Below, in pieces: positions 25,424 through 34,157 of a stretch of DNA of 64,000 nt (the first letter of the stretch is position 1; each line of letters begins with the position of its first letter). The DNA is taken from contig CANAZG010000002.1 in NCBI GenBank assembly GCA_947365965.1, forward strand, positions 1 through 64,000, read 5' to 3'. A program made the position numbers and the translations under genes. The stretch is from an uncultured Clostridia bacterium (GTDB lineage Bacteria; Bacillota; Clostridia; Oscillospirales; Oscillospiraceae). The notes beneath the pieces were generated by a model. The model made no database searches and was not told where the DNA came from. It saw only the letters and a program-made list of their open reading frames with translations.

Positions 25424-27820
25424 TCACTGGGCGGACAGGGCCGGGGTCCAGTGGTGCTGTCCAAAGAGGTCCGTGATGCGGTAGGCGGCCCGGGTGACGC
25501 CCTCCAGGGGCACGTCGCTGATGGCCGGCGCCTCCGCCCCCACGGTCAGGGGCTCCCCCAGCAGGTAGCTGTCCTCATAGCTGCCGTCATAGCTGTAGTA
25601 GTCGCAGAGAAACTCCAGGGTGTCCCCGGGCTCCAGGCCCGTCTGGCCCTTGGCCACCGTGTCCGTCTCCCCGTCCAGGTATACGGACCGGACGCCGGCC
25701 ACATAGCCCTGGGGCCGCTGGCTGTCAAAGACCAGGATCAGCTCCGCCCGGCTGCCGTTGTGGAGCACCGGGACCCGGCCGGTGATGGTGTAGTCGGTCC
25801 CATCGTCCAGGGTGGCGGTGTGGTAGTAGGCCACCGGCTGGCCCTCGATGGCCAGCCACGTGCCCTCGTTCACCCCCAGCAGGCCGCCGGAGGCGTCCCA
25901 CTGGAAGACGTTGTCCAGACCCAGGTCGATGTACCCCGCCCCGTCGTCATAGAAGAGGTTCAGCTCCAGCTCCTGGACCAGGCCCCACTGCTCCTCCTCC
26001 AGCCGCAGTACTGGCTGGTCCTCCGCCCCGGTCTGCCACACCAGGGCCTCCTCCGGAAAGCGGTGGTCGGCGAGGTACTGGGCGGTGTCCTCCGGGCTCA
26101 TGGCCCGGTCGCTGAGGAAGTCCGTGTTGTCCGCCGTCAGGCCCGCCACCCGGCCGAACCCGCCGCTGAGAAACTCCTCCAGCAGGGCGGAGACCATGTC
26201 CCCGCCGCCGCCCCCCACGGCCCCCAGCAGGGCGGGCAGGGGCGAGGCCGTGCCGCCGGAGGCGGCCTGACCGCTGGCGGCCAGGCTGGCGAACTGCCGG
26301 ATGCACCGGCTGTAGGTCTCGTCCATGCCGATTTGCTGGTAGGTGGAGACCGCCCGGTCCACGGAGGAGGTCTTCCGGTAGGGGAAGTAGATGGACAGGC
26401 CGTAGGCGTTGGTCATGTCGGCGGAGGTGCGGTTGTACTTCACCGCCCCCAGCAGTGCCTTGGCCAGGGCCTCCCCCTCCGGCGTGCCCAGGTTCCGGGC
26501 CAGATGGACCAGATCCACCTGATCGATCTGGCTGGACCGGGCAAACTCCCGGGTCCCGCTGCGGGCGTTGGAGACAGTCTGGTACTGCTTATCCTGAATG
26601 AGCTGGGCCGTGGACCGGGAGAAGTCCGCCAGCGCGCCGGGCAGGGTGGCCTCCAGCTCCGCCAGATCCACCACGGAAAGGGTGGTGGACTGGCCCCGGC
26701 ACTTCTGGGCGCAGGTGTCCACAAAGCTGTCCACGATGTTCTTCCCCACCTGGATGGTGGCCATGGAGGGGTCCTCCCCCAGGGCGGTGAGCCAGTCGGT
26801 GTAGTACCAGCCCACCCCGGGCTCGGTCTCCTCCGAGGCGATGAGGTAGTCGGCGTACTGGGCCATGGTGAGGGCCGTCTCCGCCGTGGCCATGAGGCAG
26901 GCGTCAAAGCCGATGAAGTCGAACCTCACCCCGCCGTCTCCCAGGGCCCGGTCCAGGCCGGCCAGATCCATGGAGCCGGTGGAGGCGAACTTCTCGTCAT
27001 ACCCGTAGCCGCTGACGGAGCCGCCGCCGTGGTCCCAGAGGATCAGGGCGTACCGGCTGGCGGGATACCGGCCGGCGCACCACTGGATGTACCAGGAGAG
27101 GGTGTCCGGGTCCGTCATGGACCGGCTGCCCAGATCCGCCTCCAGGCAGGCCAGCTTTCCGTCCTTCACCTGCCAGATCTGGTTGACCGCGCTGCTGACC
27201 ACGCTGTTTTTCCAGCCCTTGCAGCCCCCGGTGTAGATGAGCAGGTTGATCTCTTCGCCGAACCGGGCGTTCAGCATCTCCTGGAGGTCATAGGTCCCCA
27301 TGCTGCTGCGGGACTCCAGGTCCGTGCCGCACATGTAGACCATGATGGTGGCGGTGTCCTCTCCCTTCCCCAGCAGGCGGGTATACTTCTCCCGGGCCCC
27401 CGGGGCCACGGAGGCGTCCAGCGTACCCGTGTTGGCCCCGCTCTGCCAGCCGGAGGACACGCTGCCGCCGCTCAGGCCCCCCAGCATCTGGGTCCAGCTG
27501 GCGCTCCCCGGGCTCTGGACCTGCTGCTGGACCGGCGGCTGCTGAGGCGCGGAGGGGAGGTCCGTCTGGCCCCCCAGCAGGGCCGTCAGCCCGCCGCCGC
27601 CCCCCAGCAGGAGCAGGAGGAGCAGACCGATGAGCTTGAGGCCCCCGCCGCTCCGCTGGCCGGCGCTTCGGCTGCCGGCGGTTTCCCGGCGGTCTTGAGA
27701 GCCGCCGGCCTCGCCCACCGGGCCGGCGCCCAGGCCCTCGCCCCGCTTGTGCACCGTCTTGCCGGGGCCGGTTACGTGCTTCTCCCGGCCCCTGGGCCTG
27801 TTGGGTTTGTTGTTTTCCAT
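25424..27820 (-). CDS. clostripain-related (C11) cysteine peptidase, membrane anchored
   Basis: 798 residues. A basic, disordered cytoplasmic N-terminus (about 1-60), one membrane helix (about 62-83), a Q/P/S-rich linker, then the C11 peptidase: ATIMVYMCGTDLE, catalytic LILWDHGGG (His about 264) and GFDACLMA (Cys about 308). The C-terminal 250 residues form an extra beta-rich domain. The family cleaves after basic residues; this one would act outside. I chose the ATG at 27820 with GGGAGAA upstream. No self-processing site can be proved. Confidence 0.85.
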   Translation of the reverse strand: MENNKPNRPRGREKHVTGPGKTVHKRGEGLGAGPVGEAGGSQDRRETAGSRSAGQRSGGGLKLIGLLLLLLLGGGGGLTALLGGQTDLPSAPQQPPVQQQVQSPGSASWTQMLGGLSGGSVSSGWQSGANTGTLDASVAPGAREKYTRLLGKGEDTATIMVYMCGTDLESRSSMGTYDLQEMLNARFGEEINLLIYTGGCKGWKNSVVSSAVNQIWQVKDGKLACLEADLGSRSMTDPDTLSWYIQWCAGRYPASRYALILWDHGGGSVSGYGYDEKFASTGSMDLAGLDRALGDGGVRFDFIGFDACLMATAETALTMAQYADYLIASEETEPGVGWYYTDWLTALGEDPSMATIQVGKNIVDSFVDTCAQKCRGQSTTLSVVDLAELEATLPGALADFSRSTAQLIQDKQYQTVSNARSGTREFARSSQIDQVDLVHLARNLGTPEGEALAKALLGAVKYNRTSADMTNAYGLSIYFPYRKTSSVDRAVSTYQQIGMDETYSRCIRQFASLAASGQAASGGTASPLPALLGAVGGGGGDMVSALLEEFLSGGFGRVAGLTADNTDFLSDRAMSPEDTAQYLADHRFPEEALVWQTGAEDQPVLRLEEEQWGLVQELELNLFYDDGAGYIDLGLDNVFQWDASGGLLGVNEGTWLAIEGQPVAYYHTATLDDGTDYTITGRVPVLHNGSRAELILVFDSQRPQGYVAGVRSVYLDGETDTVAKGQTGLEPGDTLEFLCDYYSYDGSYEDSYLLGEPLTVGAEAPAISDVPLEGVTRAAYRITDLFGQHHWTPALSAQ

Positions 27821-27869
27821 AGAGGTTCTCCCTTCACACACAATGGAACTCCCGTCAAGCAGGGCATGG

Positions 27870-27900
27870 TTTAAGGCGGCCCCATTGGGGCCGCCTTAAA
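27870..27900. terminator. terminator between tRNA-Ser and the clostripain-like gene
   Basis: TTTAAGGCGGCCCC (27870-27883), ATT, GGGGCCGCCTTAAA (27887-27900). It lies downstream of the tRNA on the minus strand. Confidence 0.75.
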
Positions 27901-27931
27901 ACGGTGTGGGACAAGGTTTGCCCCGACAATA

Positions 27932-28023
27932 TGGCGGAGATGGAGAGATTCGAACTCTCGATACCCTTTTGGGGTATACACGATTTCCAATCGTGCGCGC
28001 TCGACCAGCTACGCGACATCTCC
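27932..28023 (-). tRNA. tRNA-Ser (anticodon GGA)
   Basis: 92 bases with encoded CCA. Acceptor GGAGATG / CATCTCC, discriminator G, anticodon stem CACGA / TCGTG with loop TTGGAAA, a long class II variable arm with paired GATACCC/GGGTAT, and T-arm GAGAGTTCGAATCTCTC. It reads UCC and UCU. Confidence 0.96.
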
Positions 28024-28166
28024 ACATAGTTGCCCGGCCCTCATCGGCCTATACAATTGTACTGCTTGACAGCGTAGGTTATTATATCCGTTTTTCCCCC
28101 TAAAGTCAATAGACAAAACGGGGATTTTTGAAAATTTTCCCGTCTTCGCCTGTCCCCTTATTGGCG

Positions 28167-28201
28167 CTGCCGCCGGGCAGACGCAGACCGCCCGGCGGCA
28201 G
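28167..28201 (-). terminator. hairpin after the 57-aa gene
   Basis: CTGCCGCCGGGC (28167-28178) pairs with GCCCGGCGGCAG (28190-28201); there is no strong T-run on the minus strand. Confidence 0.5.
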
Positions 28202-28209
28202 GGGGACGC

Positions 28210-28383
28210 TCACCGCCCCATGGTGTGCTTGACAGAGGCAGCGGCGCTGTCCACCGCGTCCGTCACCGTCTGCATGGCCCGGCCGGCGCTGGTGCGCTTG
28301 CCGGTGGCCGTATGCAGGGCCAGATCCGCCGCCGCGCCTGCGGCCGCGCCCAGCAGCATACCCGCTACAAATCCGTTCTTCAT
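28210..28383 (-). CDS. small hydrophobic-headed protein (YtxH-like, 57 aa)
   Basis: 57 residues starting MKNGFVAGMLLGAAAGAAADLAL, then a short amphipathic tail ending VDSAAASVKHTMGR. The Gly/Ala-rich N-terminal helix could insert in the membrane, in the style of YtxH-type envelope proteins. GAGGAGGAA lies 5-7 bases before the ATG at 28381-28383, and the codon bias matches neighbours, which supports a real gene. It is a single-gene unit ending in a hairpin. Function unknown. Confidence 0.65.
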   Translation of the reverse strand: MKNGFVAGMLLGAAAGAAADLALHTATGKRTSAGRAMQTVTDAVDSAAASVKHTMGR

Positions 28384-28499
28384 CGCTGTTCCTCCTCTCC
28401 TCCGCCTGGAACTGCCCCGAACGCAGCTCTGCTGTTTCCGGGATCCGCTCTAGTCTCCCCGGCCGGAGGGAAATTAAGCGTCTGCGGTTCATCCTTTTA

Positions 28500-28528
28500 T
28501 TGCTAATTGTCGAACAATCCGATATAAT
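28500..28528 (+). promoter_or_regulatory. promoter for the HD-domain gene
   Basis: TTGCTA (28500-28505), 17-base spacer, TATAAT (28523-28528). The spacer holds a small palindrome ATTGT-CGA-ACAAT, a possible operator. Confidence 0.7.
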
Positions 28529-28563
28529 GAACCAGCAGTAACATACGAGAGGAGCCATTTCCC

Positions 28564-29256
28564 ATGACGAGAGAGACCTTTGCCCTGCTGGAGGAGTACA
28601 TGCTCTCCTGCGCGGGGGATGCGGCCCACGACGGGGAGCACGTGCGCCGGGTGCTGTACCTGGCCCTGGAGATCGCGGAGACCGAGGAGGGAGTGGACCG
28701 GGACCTGCTCATCGCCGCCTGCCTGCTCCACGACGTGGGGCGGCCCGAGCAGTTCGCGGACCCCGCCCTCTGCCACGCCCGTGTGGGCGGGGAGAAGGCC
28801 CGCCGGTTCCTGCTGGACCACAGCTTTTCCCGGGACTTCGCCGCCCGGGTGGGGGACTGCGTGCGCACCCACCGCTACCGCTCCGATGATCCGCCGGGGA
28901 GCCTGGAGGCCAGGATCCTCTTTGACGCGGACAAGCTGGACGTGACCGGGGCCGTGGGCATGGCCCGCACCTTCTTCTACGCCGCCCGGGTGGGCCAGCC
29001 TCTCTACACCCTGCTGCCCGGCGGCGGGGTGTCCGACGGCTCTGCGGAGGAGCCGGAGGGGGTCCACTCGGTGCTCCGGGAGTACAAGGTGAAGCTGGAG
29101 AACATCTACGGCAGCTTCCTCACCCGCCGGGGCGGGGAGCTGGCCCGGCAGCGGCAGGCCGCCGCCAGGAGCATCTATGAGAATCTTCTCTCGGAGATCC
29201 GGGAGCCCCATGATACCGGCGGCTCCCTGCTGGGACGGTATATTGAGAATACATAA
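28564..29256 (+). CDS. HD-domain metal-dependent phosphohydrolase
   Basis: 230 residues. The HD fold metal ligands are visible: H in DGEHVRRV, then LLHDVGR, RTHRYRS and a later DADKLD. Similar short HD proteins (YedJ/PduO-type names are common) hydrolyse nucleotides or phosphate esters, but this substrate is unknown. GAGAGGAG lies before the ATG. It is followed after 15 bases by the phosphatase-acetyltransferase fusion, so the two are probably co-transcribed. Confidence 0.85.
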   Translation: MTRETFALLEEYMLSCAGDAAHDGEHVRRVLYLALEIAETEEGVDRDLLIAACLLHDVGRPEQFADPALCHARVGGEKARRFLLDHSFSRDFAARVGDCVRTHRYRSDDPPGSLEARILFDADKLDVTGAVGMARTFFYAARVGQPLYTLLPGGGVSDGSAEEPEGVHSVLREYKVKLENIYGSFLTRRGGELARQRQAAARSIYENLLSEIREPHDTGGSLLGRYIENT

Positions 29257-29271
29257 AAGGAGAGTTCCCCT

Positions 29272-30276
29272 ATGACGACGAAAATTTTCCTTGTCCGCCA
29301 CGCGGAGGCGGAGGGCAACCTGTTCCGGGTGGCCCACGGGCAGTACGACAGCAACATCACCCCCCAGGGCTACCGGCAGCTGGCCTATCTCCGCCGCCGG
29401 TTCCAGGGGGAGCGGCTGGACGCGGTGTACGGCAGCGATCTGACCCGCACCCACACCACCGCCTCCGCCCTCTACGTCCCCCGGAATCTCCCCTTCCGCC
29501 CACTGCCCCTGCTGCGGGAGATCCGGCTGGGGCAGTGGGAGCAGATGAGCTGGGGGGAGATCCAGCGCATGGACCGGCAGATGTACGTGGACTTTAACAA
29601 GCGCCCGGACCTCTGGCAGGTCCAGGGGGCGGAGACCTTTGCCCAGCTCCGGGATCGGATGCTCACTGCCGTCCGGCGGATCGCGGAGGAGAACCCCGGC
29701 GGGATCGTGGCCGCCGCCAGCCACGGCGCGGCCCTGCGGACCCTGCTGGGGACGCTCCAGGGCATGAGCCTGGAGGAGATCGGCAGGACCGGCCACGGGG
29801 ACAACACGGCAGTGTCCCTTCTGGAGGCGGAGGGGGAGGAGATCCGGGTGGTGTTCCGGGACGACGCGTCCCACGTCCCCGCCGGGGAGTCCACCTTCGG
29901 CCGCCAGAGCTGGCACAAGGACGACGCGGCCACGGAGCCGGGGCTGTGGTTTGACACCCTGGAGGAGGGCCCGGAGGGCCGCACCGCCCGGGCCATGCTG
30001 GACGGGGAGGAGACAGGCCGGGTGGCCGTTGTCCTGGAGCCGGACCGGGCCCGGATTACGGACCTTGCCCTGCTCCCCTCCTGGCGGGGCCGCCGCTACG
30101 GCGTGCAGCTACTGGGTCAGGCGGTGCAGTTCGCCCGGGCCAGGGGCCGGGAGACGCTGGTTCTGGCGTGCCCCCCGGCGCTGGCGGGGTACTTCGGCAG
30201 ATACGGCTTTGTCCCGGCGGGCGGGGAGATGGTCATGGACCTGCGCCGCCGGGTGGGGGAGATCCCAGAGGTGTAG
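29272..30276 (+). CDS. histidine phosphatase - GNAT acetyltransferase fusion
   Basis: 334 residues in two domains. Residues about 1-195 are a histidine phosphatase (LVRHAEAEGN with the catalytic His, GSDLTRTHTTA, and ASHGAALR). Residues about 215-334 are a GNAT domain with the acetyl-CoA loop LLPSWRGRRYGVQLLGQA and a PALAGYFGRYGFVPAG end. Each half looks complete. The joining of a phosphatase to an acetyltransferase suggests sequential action on one small molecule, but the substrate is unknown. AAGGAGAG gives a good ribosome site. Confidence 0.87.
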   Translation: MTTKIFLVRHAEAEGNLFRVAHGQYDSNITPQGYRQLAYLRRRFQGERLDAVYGSDLTRTHTTASALYVPRNLPFRPLPLLREIRLGQWEQMSWGEIQRMDRQMYVDFNKRPDLWQVQGAETFAQLRDRMLTAVRRIAEENPGGIVAAASHGAALRTLLGTLQGMSLEEIGRTGHGDNTAVSLLEAEGEEIRVVFRDDASHVPAGESTFGRQSWHKDDAATEPGLWFDTLEEGPEGRTARAMLDGEETGRVAVVLEPDRARITDLALLPSWRGRRYGVQLLGQAVQFARARGRETLVLACPPALAGYFGRYGFVPAGGEMVMDLRRRVGEIPEV

Positions 30277-30298
30277 GATTTCCACCGGAGGGGAAGCC

Positions 30299-31201
30299 CT
30301 ATCCGCCGAAAACCACCGGAAACGCCCCGTACGCCATGGCCGCCGACAGCGCCGCCTGGAGGGCCTTGCCCGCCCAGTGCCAGCGGAAGGACAGGGGCGC
30401 GGCCGCAGACAGGGCCTGACAGTGGACGCTCAGCCCGCCCCAGCCCACGATGGCCCCGGCCCAGACGAACCCCGCCCGGCCCGGGGAGAGGGCCGACACG
30501 CCGGTGACCATCTCCAGCGCCCCCAGGGCCGCCCCCGGCAGGACCGGCGGCAGCAGGGCCGCCAGCACCCGGAAGAGGACCACAAAGGCGCAGATATTCA
30601 GCGTGGCGGTCACCGCCCCGCCGCCGGCGGCGGTGAGGGCCTGGGGGAAGGGGACGCTTCGGGCCGCCGTCCGCCCGCCCGGCAGGACCGGGCCTTGGCC
30701 GGGACACAGGCGGCAGAGGACCATCCCCGCCAGCAGGGCGGAGAGAACGTGGATCAGGTACAGGTACGCCCCCGCCCGGGCGTCCCCCAGCACCCCTGCG
30801 CCCACGTAGCCCAGCAGGAACGCGGGGCCGCAGTTGTCGCAGAAGCCCAGGAGGAGCTCCGCCTCCTGCTGGGAGAGACGGCCCTGCTGGAAGAGCTCGG
30901 CGGCGGTCCTGGCCCCTGCGGGGTAGCCCCCCAGCAGACCCGCCAGCAGGGGCAGGGCGCACACGCCCCGCATACGGAACAGGGGCCCCATGAAGGGGCC
31001 GCACAGCCCCTGCAGCGCCTCTGCCAGCCCCAGCTGGAGCAGCAGGGACACCACCACAAAAAAGGGGAACAGGGAGGGAATCACCGTCCCGGCGCACAGT
31101 GCCAGCCCCTCCCGCACCGCCTGGGCGGCCTCCTGGGGGCGCAGCAGGAGCAGCCCGCCGGCGGCCAGGACCGCCGACAGGGTCAGCCATTTTTTCATCA
31201 T
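30299..31201 (-). CDS. YlbJ-like membrane protein (nucleoside-recognition domain)
   Basis: 300 residues, about eight membrane helices. The repeated gate-type motifs (VIPSLFPFFVVVSLL, LAGLLGGYPAGARTAAEL, GFCDNCGPAFLLGYVG) match the YlbJ/SpoVM-type nucleoside-recognition family. YlbJ is needed for normal spore formation in Bacillus. It is transcribed apart from the upstream lipoprotein operon, from which a strong hairpin separates it. The first two codons are both ATG, so the start could be 31198. Confidence 0.8.
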   Translation of the reverse strand: MMKKWLTLSAVLAAGGLLLLRPQEAAQAVREGLALCAGTVIPSLFPFFVVVSLLLQLGLAEALQGLCGPFMGPLFRMRGVCALPLLAGLLGGYPAGARTAAELFQQGRLSQQEAELLLGFCDNCGPAFLLGYVGAGVLGDARAGAYLYLIHVLSALLAGMVLCRLCPGQGPVLPGGRTAARSVPFPQALTAAGGGAVTATLNICAFVVLFRVLAALLPPVLPGAALGALEMVTGVSALSPGRAGFVWAGAIVGWGGLSVHCQALSAAAPLSFRWHWAGKALQAALSAAMAYGAFPVVFGG

Positions 31202-31224
31202 TCATCACCCATAGAGGGTATGCG

Positions 31225-31255
31225 AAGCCGGGACAGGTTAGACCTGTCCCGGCTT
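31225..31255 (-). terminator. terminator after the DUF5301 lipoprotein gene
   Basis: AAGCCGGGACAGGT (31225-31238), TAG loop, ACCTGTCCCGGCTT (31242-31255), a 14-base perfect stem. Confidence 0.78.
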
Positions 31256-31276
31256 TCCGCTCATACAGATGAAATC

Positions 31277-31714
31277 CTACGTCCAGAGGCTCCGCAGATA
31301 TGCGGCCGTCTCCTGGGGGATGGAGAAGGTGAGGTCCACGACGCCGGTGACAATGGTGAGATAGTCCCCATCCTCGTAGCACTGGAGGGTGCAGAGCTCC
31401 CGCTGCTCCGGCTCCCTCCCCGCCAGAAGCGCAGTGGCGGTCTCCTCCTGCCAGAGGGTGAGGGTTCCGGAGGGGGTCAGCCCCTCTGGCTTTTCCGCTA
31501 TCCGCCAGTTGTCCAGGTTCACGGCCTCCACAAGGCGGTCAATGTCCGCTTCCTCTGTCAGCGCCCCCCGCTCCGCGCCGCCGGCGTCGGCAATCACAAT
31601 CCTCTGGGTCTTGGAGAGCTCCTCCCCGTCAAAGCCGCCGGAGGCGGTCCTGCACCCGGCCAGGGCCAGCAGATACAGCAGGGCGGCCAGGGAAACACAT
31701 AGACGTCTGGTCAT
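31277..31714 (-). CDS. DUF5301-type lipoprotein
   Basis: 145 residues. A lipoprotein signal (MTRRLCVSLAALLYLLALAGC) ends in a lipobox, so Cys is lipidated and the protein sits outside the membrane. The rest is a small beta-rich domain resembling DUF5301 (ADIDRLVEAVNLDNWR, LTLWQEETATALLAG). I use the second ATG because GGAGAT is 8 bases before it; the first ATG is too close. It is the last gene of the GntR-ABC-TraX operon. No function is known. Confidence 0.7.
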   Translation of the reverse strand: MTRRLCVSLAALLYLLALAGCRTASGGFDGEELSKTQRIVIADAGGAERGALTEEADIDRLVEAVNLDNWRIAEKPEGLTPSGTLTLWQEETATALLAGREPEQRELCTLQCYEDGDYLTIVTGVVDLTFSIPQETAAYLRSLWT

Positions 31715-31749
31715 AGACATATCTCCTTTTCAGCAGGTCCGGGCCCATC

Positions 31750-32610
31750 TCAGCTGAGGAACCGATACAGCGCCCAGGACAGGATATAAAAAATATAGAT
31801 ATGGGCGGGATAGAAGGCGTAGAACAGGTTTTTGCAGCCCCTCCCCCGCTGTCCGTTGTAGCACAGCATGAGGAGCCCCGCGAAAGCGCCGTACCACTCG
31901 TAGTAAACGGTGAACATCTGCGTCCAGTGGAACCCGGGTATCTGGGCGTATACCAGGCCCACATAGACCAGATAGAAGAGCAGGTGGAACGCCGCGAACG
32001 CTGCCACCTGCAGCCGCCGCCTCCGGCGGCAGAGGTAGAGCAGGATCCCCGTGACCAGTGCGGGCAGGCTGGCGTCCGGACTGAAGTTCCAGGTGGGGAC
32101 CAGAGCGATCAGCGCCGTCAGCGGCAGGCCCAGGGCCGGAAAGGCCCCCATGGCCGCAGTGAGCAGCATGGGCCAGACCAGCGGCAGAATCACCGCCGCC
32201 GCGCCCCGGAGATACCGCCCCTCCCCCAGCCAGTCCATGCCCTGCCAGACAATGGTGAGAACGGCGAAGGTGGTCATGATGCCGTTCATGGGGTAGAAGC
32301 CGTCCGGCCGGACCAGAACGCCCAGGAGGCTCATCGCCAGCAGCAGCCCGGTCATGAGCGCCGACAGGGCGTAGACCCGCAGAAAGTAGGTTTTCCGGCT
32401 CCGGGTGTGGGTGAACCCCTCCACCGCGCAGAACAGGAACAGGGGCGCGGACAGCCGGCCCAGCATGGAAAACCACTCCGGGATCCACCCGGTGAAGCCG
32501 AAGATATAGTGGATGTGGTCAAGAACCATGAGCGCCAGGGCAATCCCCTTGAGCCCGGTGGAGGTCAGCCCCCGGCGCGCCCCGATTCCCGGTGTGACAG
32601 ATGCTTCCAT
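31750..32610 (-). CDS. TraX family membrane protein
   Basis: 286 residues with about nine membrane helices. The family signatures are GLKGIALALMVLDHIHYIF near the N-terminus and CYNGQRG...FYAFYPAHIYIFY near the C-terminus. F-plasmid TraX acetylates pilin, but chromosomal clostridial relatives are not tied to conjugation; the fold is acyltransferase-like. It starts 15 bases after the ABC permease stop. The GGAGAG ribosome site is adequate. Its role beside an ABC transporter is unexplained. Confidence 0.85.
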   Translation of the reverse strand: MEASVTPGIGARRGLTSTGLKGIALALMVLDHIHYIFGFTGWIPEWFSMLGRLSAPLFLFCAVEGFTHTRSRKTYFLRVYALSALMTGLLLAMSLLGVLVRPDGFYPMNGIMTTFAVLTIVWQGMDWLGEGRYLRGAAAVILPLVWPMLLTAAMGAFPALGLPLTALIALVPTWNFSPDASLPALVTGILLYLCRRRRRLQVAAFAAFHLLFYLVYVGLVYAQIPGFHWTQMFTVYYEWYGAFAGLLMLCYNGQRGRGCKNLFYAFYPAHIYIFYILSWALYRFLS

Positions 32611-32625
32611 AGACAGATCTCTCCG

Positions 32626-33432
32626 TTACTCCAGATTCAGCCGCCTGCGGAGGATATACTCCGTGCAGAAGAAGTAGAGAGCGCTCAGAAGCCCGGTCCA
32701 CACGATGGCAACCCACACGGCCACATGGGCCCCGGCGATGCCCTCCACGCTGAACATCACATCCAGCGCCGTTCTGAGGGGGCGGAAATTGATGGACCCC
32801 AGGACGCCCAGGAGCGTGCCCATCACCGCATTGATGGCGATATAGGCCGCCACGCTCATGGCCACCCGATTCCTGTTGAACAGATGGCCGATCGCCATGG
32901 CCAGATACAGCTGGAGATACCCCTGGGCCATGCCCACGCAGATAAGCAGCAGGAGCTCCAGCAGGAAGAAGACGCCGTGGGTGGCCTGGATGTTCCAGTG
33001 GGTGAACAGGTACCCCAGGCCCCGGAACAGGTCCCCCAGCTCATGGACCCACTGGAAGGGCGCGATGAGCAGGATGGAGAGGATTGCCACAACGATGCTC
33101 AGCAGGGTGGCCGCCACCGCGCTGAGGAGCTTGGAGGAGATGAGCTGCCAGGGCTTGACCGGCAGGGTGTGCATCAGATATCCCTCGTCCCCCAGAAGGC
33201 CCTTGAAGAACCGCTGGATGACAAAGATCATGGTGATGACGAACATGGCCATGAGAATGGCCACATACACCAGCATGGCCATGCCGGCGGTGGTCTCCCC
33301 CACGGTGCTGGTGCTGTCCAGACCGGAGAGGGTGAAGTGGTTCACCAGGGCCAGCAGCAGGGCCGCGGGCCAGATGAAGCCGAACTGCTTGAACATGGAG
33401 CGGAAATCGTATTTCACAAGCCTTCCAAACAT
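32626..33432 (-). CDS. ABC transporter permease (ABC-2 type)
   Basis: 268 residues, six predicted membrane helices, opening MFGRLVKYDFRSMFKQ like YtrC/bacitracin-efflux type permeases. It pairs with the ATPase encoded just upstream; its ATG overlaps that gene's stop by one base (TGATG), so the two are coupled. There is no solute-binding protein, as expected for an exporter or a cell-envelope stress sensor. The substrate is unknown. Confidence 0.85.
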   Translation of the reverse strand: MFGRLVKYDFRSMFKQFGFIWPAALLLALVNHFTLSGLDSTSTVGETTAGMAMLVYVAILMAMFVITMIFVIQRFFKGLLGDEGYLMHTLPVKPWQLISSKLLSAVAATLLSIVVAILSILLIAPFQWVHELGDLFRGLGYLFTHWNIQATHGVFFLLELLLLICVGMAQGYLQLYLAMAIGHLFNRNRVAMSVAAYIAINAVMGTLLGVLGSINFRPLRTALDVMFSVEGIAGAHVAVWVAIVWTGLLSALYFFCTEYILRRRLNLE

Positions 33433-34157
33433 CAGAACGCGCCTCCTTCCATATTGTGGGCCCGGAAGATCTCCCGGAACAGCGCGTCCACGCTCTTCCC
33501 CTCCCGCTCCCGGATGCTGTCCACCCCGTCGTGGAGCGTGACGGAGCCGTCCTTGAGGAATACCACCTCGTCCAGCACCGTCTCAATGTCGCTGATGAGG
33601 TGGGTGGAGAGGAGCACCGTGCCCTCCTCGTTGTAGTTGGTGAGAATGGTGTTGAGGATGAAGTCCCGGGCCGCCGGGTCCACCCCGGCAATGGGCTCAT
33701 CCAGGAGGTAGAGCTGGGCCTTCCGGGCCATGACCATCACCAGCTGCACCTTCTCCTTGGTGCCCTTGGACATGCTCTTGATCCGGTCGCTGGGGGTGAC
33801 GCCCAGGCTGGCGCACATGTTCAGGGCCTTTGTCCGGTCAAAGTCGGCGTAGAAGTCCGCGAACAGGTCAAAGAGGTCCGTGGCCTTCATCCAGTCGGCA
33901 AAGTACATCCGGTCCGGCAGGTAGCTGATGATGGACTTGGTGTAGGGCCCCACCGGGGAGCCGTCCACCAGCACCGCCCCCTCCGTGGGCTGGAGAAGGC
34001 CGCAGAGAATCTTGATGAGGGTGGTCTTGCCGCTGCCGTTGGGGCCCAGCAGGCCCACGATGCGGCCCCGGCCCAGCTCCAGGTTCACGCCGGTGAGGGC
34101 CGTCTTGCTGCTATAGCGCTTGGTCAGCGCCGTGCAGGTGACAAGCTGTTCATTCAT
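33432..34157 (-). CDS. ABC transporter ATP-binding protein
   Basis: 241 residues. Walker A GPNGSGKTTL, signature region SMSKGTKEKVQLVMVMARK (an atypical LSGGQ) and Walker B YLLDEPIAGVDPAAR. It powers the ABC-2 permease encoded next. It overlaps the GntR gene by 8 bases. The operon plan GntR-ATPase-permease matches the YtrA-YtrB type, which responds to wall antibiotics in Bacillus; that role is an inference here. Confidence 0.92.
   Translation of the reverse strand: MNEQLVTCTALTKRYSSKTALTGVNLELGRGRIVGLLGPNGSGKTTLIKILCGLLQPTEGAVLVDGSPVGPYTKSIISYLPDRMYFADWMKATDLFDLFADFYADFDRTKALNMCASLGVTPSDRIKSMSKGTKEKVQLVMVMARKAQLYLLDEPIAGVDPAARDFILNTILTNYNEEGTVLLSTHLISDIETVLDEVVFLKDGSVTLHDGVDSIREREGKSVDALFREIFRAHNMEGGAF

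Noticed and set aside
31750-32610. Conjugative element because of the TraX name
   Set aside because: There is no relaxase, coupling protein or transfer pilus gene near it; it belongs to the ABC operon.
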